7,317 bases of DNA from Bacteroidales bacterium (GTDB lineage Bacteria > Bacteroidota > Bacteroidia > Bacteroidales > UBA7960): the NCBI GenBank assembly GCA_007125275.1, contig SLDN01000119.1, positions 1 to 7,317 of the forward strand. The letters run 5' to 3'. The notes below the pieces were generated by a model that did not search any database, had not been told where the DNA came from, and worked only from the letters and a program-made list of their open reading frames with translations. Position numbers and translations under genes: made by a program. Positions 1 to 6,322 of the stretch are shown here, piece after piece. Each line of letters begins with the position of its first letter. Within the stretch, counting starts at the first letter, position 1.

Positions 1-925
1 AATCCCGTTCATCGGAAATCAGCGTACCGTCGTCCGGAGGTTTTCTCCTGAAAAACAGAAGCTCTGTTTCATCCCCATCAATATCCATTACTTTCAGAGA
101 AAAAAACATTGGAGCCACCAGATCCGCCGGCTGATCGTTGGCGGAGCCCGGCAACAGCTTCTCATAATACAATTCACGAAGTGCATTCAGGAAGCGCCCC
201 AAACGCACCCTGGAGATGTATTCAGGGGGTACCTTGCTTCCGTTTCCATCAACAAACAAAAAGTCAGAATGATCAATGCCAAGCTGAAAGGAGTGCTCCG
301 GATTTCCGGGAAAGTGAGCCGTGACCTTTTTTATCCTTTCAGGGGGAGCTTTCATTACCACCGGGCTGCGCCAGGCATTAGGGTCAAGGCTAAGCAGATC
401 ACTGATTCCATTTTCTGCTCCGGGCAGATGAACCAGCCAGGGCTGGTCGCTCCTCCCCGCCAAAATGTAACTACCTTCTACTCCCGGCGCATCAGCCAGC
501 ATATAACTTCCAACATGCTTCTTTCGTGGAAAAATGTTCAACCCACGCGGGAGCCTGATCACATGACGAACAACATATAAATCGACTTTCACGCCCGCCT
601 TGCCAAATTTTTGCATCACTTCCTGCCGCTGAGCCATCGAAACAGGCATACGCACCTCCATGCGGCGAAGGATGTTTAACATGTTGTTGACCGCATGATG
701 ATCAGCAGGAATTGTATCATTGAGAAGCCATTCGCCCATAGGGTCTTGCGCCAGCATCAGCTTATCTTCATCCTGTCCGGTCAGGATGACCTGTACAATG
801 TCTTCAGATACCAGGATACGCATCTCTTGCTGCATGGTCATGCCGGAGTCACGTACGACAAAAAAAACATACAAAAGCAAAGATAAAACCACCAATGCTG
901 CAACAAAGTATATCCGGGACTTCAT
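1..925 (-). CDS. DUF4340-type membrane-anchored protein, 3' end cut by window edge
   Basis: An open frame of 308 codons starts at the ATG at 925-923 and continues past base 1, so the C-terminus is missing. Residues 4-24 form one hydrophobic segment after MKSR, a signal anchor that would leave the rest outside the cytoplasmic membrane. The soluble part resembles the DUF4340 proteins that accompany GldG in Bacteroidota: a GEWLLND strand at 64-70, a helix at 78-89 (AVNNMLNILRRM), a GSYMLADAPG stretch at 139-148, then GSYILAGRSDQPWLVHLPG (151-169) and DPNAWRSP (181-188). No catalytic motif is visible and the biochemical role is unknown. It lies 68 bases downstream of the gldF-gldG fusion on the same strand, so a role as an auxiliary subunit of that ABC machine is inferred from position and family. 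There is no Shine-Dalgarno sequence; the bases before the ATG are A/T-rich, as is usual in this phylum. The family call is from memory of its typical layout. Confidence 0.75.
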   Translation of the reverse strand, partial: MKSRIYFVAALVVLSLLLYVFFVVRDSGMTMQQEMRILVSEDIVQVILTGQDEDKLMLAQDPMGEWLLNDTIPADHHAVNNMLNILRRMEVRMPVSMAQRQEVMQKFGKAGVKVDLYVVRHVIRLPRGLNIFPRKKHVGSYMLADAPGVEGSYILAGRSDQPWLVHLPGAENGISDLLSLDPNAWRSPVVMKAPPERIKKVTAHFPGNPEHSFQLGIDHSDFLFVDGNGSKVPPEYISRVRLGRFLNALRELYYEKLLPGSANDQPADLVAPMFFSLKVMDIDGDETELLFFRRKPPDDGTLISDERD

Positions 926-942
926 TTGTTTATATTTAAGGT

Positions 943-983
943 TGACAGGTCAAGTCCTGCTGGTGACAGGTCAAGCCCTGTCA
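943..983. repeat. Tandem pair of a 17-bp hairpin-forming repeat
   Basis: Two copies of TGACAGGTCAAGYCCTG lie at 943-959 and 964-980, 21 bases apart, and differ only at the Y (T in the first, C in the second). The second copy extends to a perfect 7-bp inverted repeat, TGACAGG (964-970) with CCTGTCA (977-983), around a 6-base loop. The first keeps only a 4-bp stem (946-949 with 956-959). No T-tract follows on the minus strand, so it does not look like an intrinsic terminator. It sits between two genes that seem to share an operon, the usual place for REP-like palindromes that affect mRNA stability or partial read-through. That role is inferred; only the repeat and stem are seen. Confidence 0.6.
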
Positions 984-993
984 TTACACAAAA

Positions 994-3390
994 TTACCGG
1001 TATTTTCTTCTTCTCCTTATGAACCTAAGCACCCCAAAACCCATAACGAGGGATATCGGCAATATAGTATTCACAAGCTGGAGAGCAAGGCGGTCGTTGT
1101 TGATGCGTTGACGGTCGAGCAGTCTTAACCTGATATCTTTGGCACGGGCGCTTATAATGCCCGAATCGTCGGTCAGGTAGTTCACCGCATTCAGGATAAA
1201 ATCTTCGTTACCGAATGTTTGTCCGGTATAGCGGTCGTAGCCCAGGGGCAGTGGACGTCCATCGCTGTCAAACTGATTGCGGATCATGTCGCCATCAGCC
1301 ATCACAATCATTGCTGCCGGCAGGCTATGGTTGCGCCGTTCGACATCGTTGGGCAGGCTTACTTCAGGAGCTATGCGGTTGCGGTAGAGTGACTCAAAGC
1401 TGCCCTCAAGCAGCACGGCAACATTTTGTCGCGGGCCGCTGTAAAGCTCTTCGCGCACAGGTCGCTCCAGGATGTCCAGACTAATGCGCACCGGAACAGG
1501 CATCACACGCGTGCGCGGAGAAGTTTGCAGCAACACTTCCTTGCTGACGCCGGCTGCCTCGACGGTATCGATGCTGCTGATGAATTCGGTGCGGATCACA
1601 TTCAGGTTGTTGACAATGGCGTGATCAGAAAGTGGCGTTAACACCGGGAAAAAATACCACGGCAAAAGGTTGATTTGAGGTCTGCCTGCAACAAAACCCG
1701 TACTAACAGGAATAGGTGCTGCATTCAGGTCTTTCAGCAAAACCGGATTCAAACGCACGCCATAGCGAAAGAAATAGTCGTCAAGGTTGATATCATGGGC
1801 CATACCAAAAGTTTCGTCGGCGGTCATCAGGCTATCCATATCGGCAAAAACCGGGTCAACAAGCCATAAAAGCGAGCCACCCTGCATCAGAAACTGGTCC
1901 AGCAGGAACTTTTCTTCTTCAGAAAAGGGCTGACGGGGCTTAGCCGATATGAGCGTCCTGTAATGCCTGATATTTTCGAAGCTGTCACCGATCTCCACCC
2001 TGTCAACCACATAGTAGTTTTCGAGTGCCCGCGTTACTGATGCCAGGTAAGGTGGCGCCATCTCTCCATGTCCTTCCAGGAATGCGATTTTTTGCTTCTC
2101 TTCTTTTGCAAGCTGCATAATTGATGATGCCAGGTTGTATTCCAGTGCCAACGAAGCGTTGTGCAGTGCCTGTACGAGCGACAGCCCCAAATTCTCCTTG
2201 AGCAATTGCAGCGGCACTTCTTTCCCTTTATAAGAAACAATGGCACCGGGGAAGATCACGCGCTGCGAGGTGCCGTCGCCGGCCCGCATCTGCACCTGGG
2301 CAGGCTCCAGACCTTTTTCTGCCAGCCGGCGGTAATACTGCTGCAGCTGCCGCCCATCATCACCGGCAGCACGCGACGGGCTGATGAACTCATATTGTAT
2401 GTAATCAGACCAGGCACTGAACTCATCGAGCATCTCGCGCGTATCGTTGCGCAACCTCCGAAACCCGGCCGGAAGCTCACCATCCAGATAAACCCTGAAA
2501 TATACAATGTCATCCAGCTCCCTGAGCATGTTCCTGGTGGCAGCGGTCAGACTGTATCGCCTGTCACCGGTCAGGTCAATTCTTGTAAACCAATAGGATC
2601 CCAATACATTGACCACGATGATGAGCATCAAAACTGAGATAAGCGGCACAAGACGCAAGCGTTTATATTGCCTGTAGCTGGCCGCCTGCCGGGCAATGCC
2701 AAGGATCAAGACGATCACGCCCGTAAAATACAGGATGTCGCGACTGTCAATCACACCCCGCCCCATTGAAGCATAGTGTGCTTGCAAACCCAGGCTGCGA
2801 ATAAACAGGTCGAGCTGTCCGAAAAGCGCAAGGGAATGTATCATCTCAAAGCCGATAAACATAAATCCGCTGAGGAACAGCGCAACGATAAATGCTACTA
2901 TTTGATTATCAGTAATTGCAGAAGATAACAGTCCAATGGCCACGAACACCATCCCAAGGAAAAACAAGCCCAGATAGGAGCCCCAAACACCACCGGTATC
3001 AACACCGGGCGGCGCTGCATACAACTGAAGGCTGACAAAGTAGAGAAGAGTGGGCAGCAAGGAAACTGCAACGAGAGCAACGCCGGCAAAATACTTGGCG
3101 ATTACAATCTGAAGATCTGTAACAGGCTTGGTGATGAGCATCTCATAAGTACCACTGCGCAATTCATCAGCATAAAAGCGCATGGTGATGGCCGGTATCA
3201 AAAAGAGAAAAACGAAGGGCGCCAGCACAAAAAAGCCATCCAGGTTGGCATAACCCGAGTCAAGAATGTTATATTCTCCAGGGAAGACCCATAAAAACAA
3301 ACCGACGATGACGAGGAAAACAGCTATGACCACATAGGCGATCAAGCTGTTAAAAAAACCATTGATTTCTCTTTTAAAAAGTGCCCACAT
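994..3390 (-). CDS. GldF-GldG fusion: ABC-2 permease joined to GldG-type auxiliary protein
   Basis: This 798-residue protein has two parts. Residues 1-240 look like GldF, an ABC-2 permease: it opens MWALFKREIN and has hydrophobic spans near 17-36, 52-70, 98-118, 137-157, 163-185 and 218-234, with the family-like ADELRSGTYEMLITKPVT at 74-91 after the second span. A seventh span at about 248-266 leads into the GldG hallmark RIDLTGDRRYSLT (270-282). The GldG-like extracytoplasmic part follows, with KIAFLEGHGE (434-443), GGSLLWLVDP (504-513) and GNEDFILNAVNYLTD (727-741). A last span at 767-787 is followed by a basic tail (RRRRK). In Flavobacterium johnsoniae gldF and gldG are separate genes needed for gliding; other Bacteroidota have homologues whether or not they glide, so motility is not proven here. 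Translocation would need an ATPase (GldA-like), and none is in the window. The gene starts 11 bases after the DUF62 gene and has no Shine-Dalgarno sequence. The family calls are firm; the substrate is unknown. Confidence 0.9.
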   Translation of the reverse strand: MWALFKREINGFFNSLIAYVVIAVFLVIVGLFLWVFPGEYNILDSGYANLDGFFVLAPFVFLFLIPAITMRFYADELRSGTYEMLITKPVTDLQIVIAKYFAGVALVAVSLLPTLLYFVSLQLYAAPPGVDTGGVWGSYLGLFFLGMVFVAIGLLSSAITDNQIVAFIVALFLSGFMFIGFEMIHSLALFGQLDLFIRSLGLQAHYASMGRGVIDSRDILYFTGVIVLILGIARQAASYRQYKRLRLVPLISVLMLIIVVNVLGSYWFTRIDLTGDRRYSLTAATRNMLRELDDIVYFRVYLDGELPAGFRRLRNDTREMLDEFSAWSDYIQYEFISPSRAAGDDGRQLQQYYRRLAEKGLEPAQVQMRAGDGTSQRVIFPGAIVSYKGKEVPLQLLKENLGLSLVQALHNASLALEYNLASSIMQLAKEEKQKIAFLEGHGEMAPPYLASVTRALENYYVVDRVEIGDSFENIRHYRTLISAKPRQPFSEEEKFLLDQFLMQGGSLLWLVDPVFADMDSLMTADETFGMAHDINLDDYFFRYGVRLNPVLLKDLNAAPIPVSTGFVAGRPQINLLPWYFFPVLTPLSDHAIVNNLNVIRTEFISSIDTVEAAGVSKEVLLQTSPRTRVMPVPVRISLDILERPVREELYSGPRQNVAVLLEGSFESLYRNRIAPEVSLPNDVERRNHSLPAAMIVMADGDMIRNQFDSDGRPLPLGYDRYTGQTFGNEDFILNAVNYLTDDSGIISARAKDIRLRLLDRQRINNDRLALQLVNTILPISLVMGFGVLRFIRRRRKYR

Positions 3391-3401
3391 ATTTTATTAA
3401 G

Positions 3402-4187
3402 CTATTCCGAAATAAAATCAATCGTAACAGAGTCATTGATCTGTAAACCAAGCAATGAGGATGCCTTTCCCTGGTTTATGGCAATCTCCAGAAACCCTGT
3501 TGAGCCAAACAGGGCCAGCCACTCACCGGGTGCTACATCAGCATACGACCGGAAAATCTGCGTGATCACCTCGCCCGGAAGCCGGAAACTGATCTCAAAA
3601 GGCCGGTTCTTCCCAACACTTCTGAACAATTTCCGGTCAATGTTTACAAAAACATTCTCATAGTTGTCTATGAATATAACCTTCCCTATAATCATGTCGG
3701 GATGCACGACGGGTTTAAAAGCAATGCGCTCATTCAGAGCCGGGTGCGGATTGCCTATCTCCTCTAGCTTTTTTCCTGAAGCCAGCATCGCTGCCGCTTT
3801 AACGAACACATCACGTGTGGAAAAACTAAAGTAGTCGGTATCCTGAATAATGTCAAGCTCTATAATAGCTTGCGGTGCCTTATCGAGCATCAGCGAAAAA
3901 ATACCGTTGTCAGCACCAATGAAATACTGATCGTTGTGTTTTAGGATGATATGAGGGGTATTGAGCCCGGCCTCCGTATTTACCCCTACCAGGTGGATGC
4001 TATCCGGCGGGAAATCGCGACAAGCATTGCGCAATACAAAGCTTGCATGCATGATGTCATAACACTGGACGTCATGGCTGATGTCAATGATCACAGCATC
4101 TGGAATCTGCCGGAGCAAGGCGCCCTTTACGGCACCGGCATAATGATTTCCTGTGCCCCAGTCAGTTGTCAGGGTAATGATGGTCAT
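3402..4187 (-). CDS. DUF62 (SAM hydroxide adenosyltransferase-like) protein with altered triad
   Basis: The 261-residue product has the size and layout of the DUF62 family, whose members bind S-adenosylmethionine between an N-terminal and a C-terminal beta domain. Studied members hydrolyse SAM to adenosine and methionine, or halogenate it. Visible landmarks are ITLTTDWG (4-11, usually TDFG), AGAVKGALL (17-25), IIDISHDV (33-40), GADNG (91-95), RDVFVKAAAML (125-135), IDNYENVFVNI (173-183) and GSTGFLEIAINQGKA (228-242). The Asp-Arg-His triad of the characterised SAM hydrolases seems to be missing: by eye its positions fall on Asn70, Thr77 and Ser123, while the Arg-Asp after the His position is kept (125-126). 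The real reaction is therefore uncertain, and binding without hydrolysis is possible. The ATG at 4187-4185 is preceded by GGGGGA six bases upstream, an SD-like stretch that is unusual for this phylum. It is the first gene of the minus-strand cluster, divergent from phoH. Confidence 0.88.
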   Translation of the reverse strand: MTIITLTTDWGTGNHYAGAVKGALLRQIPDAVIIDISHDVQCYDIMHASFVLRNACRDFPPDSIHLVGVNTEAGLNTPHIILKHNDQYFIGADNGIFSLMLDKAPQAIIELDIIQDTDYFSFSTRDVFVKAAAMLASGKKLEEIGNPHPALNERIAFKPVVHPDMIIGKVIFIDNYENVFVNIDRKLFRSVGKNRPFEISFRLPGEVITQIFRSYADVAPGEWLALFGSTGFLEIAINQGKASSLLGLQINDSVTIDFISE

Positions 4188-4283
4188 AGATGATCCCCCA
4201 CTTTAAATTTTGATATAATGATAGCATTGCTGCAAATATCTGACAAAAATATTGTTATTTTGCACTTCAAAAGTAATGATTTA
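4188..4283. promoter_or_regulatory. Divergent intergenic region between DUF62 gene and phoH
   Basis: These 96 A/T-rich bases separate two divergently read genes and must hold both promoters. A plus-strand -7 candidate is annotated separately at 4255-4262. On the minus strand GATATTTGCA (4240 down to 4231) matches the Bacteroidota -7 consensus TAnnTTTG at all but its first base; it has no convincing -33 TTG and is only suggestive. The run CCCCC at 4195-4199 gives the GGGGGA ahead of the DUF62 gene. No clear operator palindrome or riboswitch-like structure was seen. Confidence 0.5.
4255..4262 (+). promoter_or_regulatory. Candidate -7 box for phoH-purC
   Basis: TTATTTTG, followed by CAC, matches the Bacteroidota -7 consensus TAnnTTTG with one mismatch. 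A start about seven bases downstream would give a leader of roughly 15 bases before the ATG at 4284. The -33 element is weak: a TTG at 4227-4229 is 25 bases upstream, more than the usual spacing. TGACA at 4241-4245 may be chance. Confidence 0.4.
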
Positions 4284-5294
4284 ATGGGTGAAAAAATAAT
4301 CAAAATTGAAAGCATTCATCCTCCTGAGATTTTTGGACTTAGGGAGGAGAAGCTGAAGCTGCTGCAGAACATCTTTCCAAAGCTGCGGATTGTGTCGCGT
4401 GGCGAGGAGCTTATCATCATCGGAGACAAGCACGAGACGACGTTTTTTGAGGCGAAGTTTCAACTGATGCTGGCTCATTATGAACGGTTCAGCAAGCTGA
4501 CAGAGGAAAATATTCTGGAGATCATGGCCCGTGAAAATGGCCATGCTGCATCATTGGATCAGGAAGGCACGCGCGATGGCGACCTCTTGTTGTATGGTCG
4601 CAATGGAATGGCAATCAAAGCACGGTCGCCGAATCAGCAAAGGATGGTTGACAGTTTTAAGAAGCACGACATGCTTTTCGCCATTGGTCCTGCAGGAACC
4701 GGTAAAACATATACGGCTGTTGCCCTGGCTGTAAGGGCGCTGAAAAACAAAGAGGTGAGGCGCATCATCCTGGCGCGGCCGGCCGTGGAAGCAGGCGAAA
4801 ACCTGGGATTCCTGCCCGGCGACCTCAAAGACAAACTCGACCCTTACCTCCGCCCGCTCTACGATGCCCTCCGTGATATGATACCGCCCGCAAAACTGGC
4901 CACATACCTCGAAGACGGCACCATAGAGATTGCTCCCCTCGCCTTTATGAGGGGCAGAACACTCGATAATGCATTCGCCATCCTGGATGAAGCACAAAAT
5001 GCCACAGAAAGCCAGCTCAAAATGTTCCTGACCCGCATGGGCAGGTCCGCAAAGTTCATCATCACTGGCGACATCACACAGATCGACCTGCCCAAACATC
5101 AGGTTCCCGGACTCTTTAAAGCCATCAAACTGCTTAACAACGTCAAAGGCATAGAGTTCATCTTCCTGAATCAGCGGGATGTGGTAAGACACGACCTGGT
5201 AACGCGCATCATCGAAGCTTATGAAAGCAGCAGCCAGCATGACCAAAAAGACCTGCCCAAAGACAGTATAACCCAAAATAATAAACCAAAATAA
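4284..5294 (+). CDS. phoH: PhoH-like ATPase (YbeZ type)
   Basis: This is a 336-residue P-loop NTPase of the PhoH family. The N-terminal part (1-110) holds the small domain with FPKLRIVSRGEELIIIGD at 31-48. The ATPase core follows: QQRMVDSF (118-125), Walker A GPAGTGKT (135-142), RPAVEAGENLGFLPGD (165-180), FMRGRTLDNA (221-230), Walker B FAILDEAQN (231-239) and the sensor-like ITGDITQIDLP (260-270). All expected nucleotide-binding residues are present. YbeZ-type PhoH proteins are cytoplasmic ATPases linked to RNA metabolism and often paired with the endonuclease YbeY; no ybeY is visible here. The frame is open back to an ATG at 4218, but the ATG at 4284 is preferred because homologues begin near MGEKIIKIE and a likely promoter lies between the two. 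The gene ends in two in-frame TAA codons (5292-5297), and purC starts 12 bases later, so the two are probably co-transcribed. The last 20 or so residues are polar and probably unstructured. Confidence 0.93.
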   Translation: MGEKIIKIESIHPPEIFGLREEKLKLLQNIFPKLRIVSRGEELIIIGDKHETTFFEAKFQLMLAHYERFSKLTEENILEIMARENGHAASLDQEGTRDGDLLLYGRNGMAIKARSPNQQRMVDSFKKHDMLFAIGPAGTGKTYTAVALAVRALKNKEVRRIILARPAVEAGENLGFLPGDLKDKLDPYLRPLYDALRDMIPPAKLATYLEDGTIEIAPLAFMRGRTLDNAFAILDEAQNATESQLKMFLTRMGRSAKFIITGDITQIDLPKHQVPGLFKAIKLLNNVKGIEFIFLNQRDVVRHDLVTRIIEAYESSSQHDQKDLPKDSITQNNKPK

Positions 5295-5306
5295 TAAACA
5301 CATCAC

Positions 5307-6248
5307 ATGCAAGCCATCACAAAAACAAACTTCAAATTCCCCGGACAAACAAAGCTTTACGAAGGCAAAGTCCGCGACGTTTACACAATTAATAACGAAC
5401 AGATGTTGATGGTGGTCACCGATCGCATCTCTGCTTTCGACATCGTACTTCCCAGGGGTATTCCCTACAAAGGTCAGGTGCTGAACCAGATCGCCGCCAA
5501 ATTCCTGGATGCCACTGCCGACATCGTGCCCAACTGGAAAACCGCTTCGCCCGACCCCATGGTTACGGCAGGTATTTTCTGTGAGCCATTCAAAGTTGAA
5601 ATGGTGATCAGAGGTTACCTCACCGGCCATGCCTGGCGCGAATACAAAAAAGGCAAGCGAAGCCTTTGCGGGGTGCCGATGCCGGAAGGAATGACAGAAA
5701 ATGAAAGATTCCCCGAGCCCATCATCACGCCAACAACCAAAGAAGACGTTGGGCACGATGAAGACATTTCCCGTGAAGACATTCTGGCCCATGGGCTGGT
5801 CAGCAAGAATGACTATGTGAAGCTCGAAGATTATACCCGTGCCCTCTTCCAAAGAGGCACAGAAATGGCAGAAAAGATGGGCTTGATACTGGTAGATACA
5901 AAGTATGAGTTTGGAAAAGCCGACGGAAAAATATATCTCATTGATGAGATCCATACACCGGACTCAAGCCGCTATTTTTACAAAGAAGGCTATGAAGAAA
6001 GGCAGGCTGCCGGACAACCGCAGAAACAACTTTCAAAAGAATTTGTGAGAGAGTGGCTGATGGAGAAAGGCTTTAACGGACAAGCAGGACAAAGCCCCCC
6101 GGAAATGCCCGACGACTTCGTGCAACAAGTCTCTGATCGTTACATTGAGCTTTTTGAGAAAATTACCGGCGAAAAGTTCATCAAAACGCCTGACGAGAAC
6201 ATTCTTGAGCGGATTGAACGCAACTGCCTTCAATTTCTTACCAATTGA
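5307..6248 (+). CDS. purC: SAICAR synthetase (phosphoribosylaminoimidazole-succinocarboxamide synthase)
   Basis: The 313-residue product catalyses the ATP-dependent joining of CAIR and aspartate to give SAICAR in de novo purine synthesis, in the cytoplasm. Diagnostic motifs are [10 protein letters not shown] (17-26), [15 protein letters not shown] (37-51), [17 protein letters not shown] (97-113), LVDTKYEFG (195-203) and [14 protein letters not shown] (211-224), the last two being the classic signature regions. It is longer than the roughly 240-residue E. coli type. The extra length lies mainly after the DSSR motif, in a segment with [16 protein letters not shown] (243-258), as in the yeast Ade1-like long form. 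All motifs are intact. The ATG follows the phoH stop by 12 bases in an A/C-rich gap without a Shine-Dalgarno sequence, so expression probably depends on the phoH promoter. A purine-regulated switch was looked for and not seen. Confidence 0.97.
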   Translation: MQAITKTNFKFPGQTKLYEGKVRDVYTINNEQMLMVVTDRISAFDIVLPRGIPYKGQVLNQIAAKFLDATADIVPNWKTASPDPMVTAGIFCEPFKVEMVIRGYLTGHAWREYKKGKRSLCGVPMPEGMTENERFPEPIITPTTKEDVGHDEDISREDILAHGLVSKNDYVKLEDYTRALFQRGTEMAEKMGLILVDTKYEFGKADGKIYLIDEIHTPDSSRYFYKEGYEERQAAGQPQKQLSKEFVREWLMEKGFNGQAGQSPPEMPDDFVQQVSDRYIELFEKITGEKFIKTPDENILERIERNCLQFLTN

Positions 6249-6279
6249 TATCCTGCAACCCTGATATCACTTCTTTTTT
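6246..6279 (+). terminator. Weak candidate intrinsic terminator after purC
   Basis: TGATATC (6246-6252), which includes the purC stop codon, pairs with GATATCA (6263-6269) to give a 7-bp stem with a 10-base loop. One base later comes a T-rich tract, TTCTTTTTT (6271-6279). The stem has only two G-C pairs, so it would be a weak terminator, but its place between purC and the next -7 box fits. Part of the symmetry comes from GATATC being a palindrome that occurs twice. Confidence 0.35.
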
Positions 6280-6280
6280 G

Positions 6281-6288
6281 TATGTTTG
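6281..6288 (+). promoter_or_regulatory. Candidate -7 box for the LKR-like gene
   Basis: TATGTTTG, followed by CC, fits the Bacteroidota -7 consensus TAnnTTTG exactly. A start near 6295 would leave a leader of about 28 A/T-rich bases before the ATG at 6323. No good -33 TTTG is found at the expected distance (only CTG at 6261-6263), so the box is supported by one element and by position. Confidence 0.45.
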
Positions 6289-6322
6289 CCGATCATCTTA
6301 ACCCTAAATAATATTACACATT

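Noticed and set aside
109..580. Two overlapping plus-strand frames near the left edge
   Set aside because: The minus strand here is a continuous 308-codon frame with DUF4340-like sequence. The plus-strand frames overlap each other and look like shadows.
964..983. The 7-bp hairpin as an intrinsic terminator of the gldF-gldG fusion
   Set aside because: No T-run follows the stem in the direction of transcription, and the next gene follows closely without a convincing promoter.
2161..2637. A 158-codon plus-strand frame opposite the gldF-gldG fusion
   Set aside because: The opposite strand encodes clear GldG-type sequence throughout. The plus-strand product has no family features or promoter.
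5295..5306. A separate promoter or riboswitch for purC
   Set aside because: The gap to phoH is only 12 bases, too short for a riboswitch, and no TAnnTTTG box was noticed in it.
4551..5954. A 467-codon open frame on the minus strand opposite phoH and purC
   Set aside because: It runs antisense across two confidently identified genes and their junction. Its translation is rich in Phe, Cys and His with no recognisable motif, as expected for a shadow of real coding sequence.
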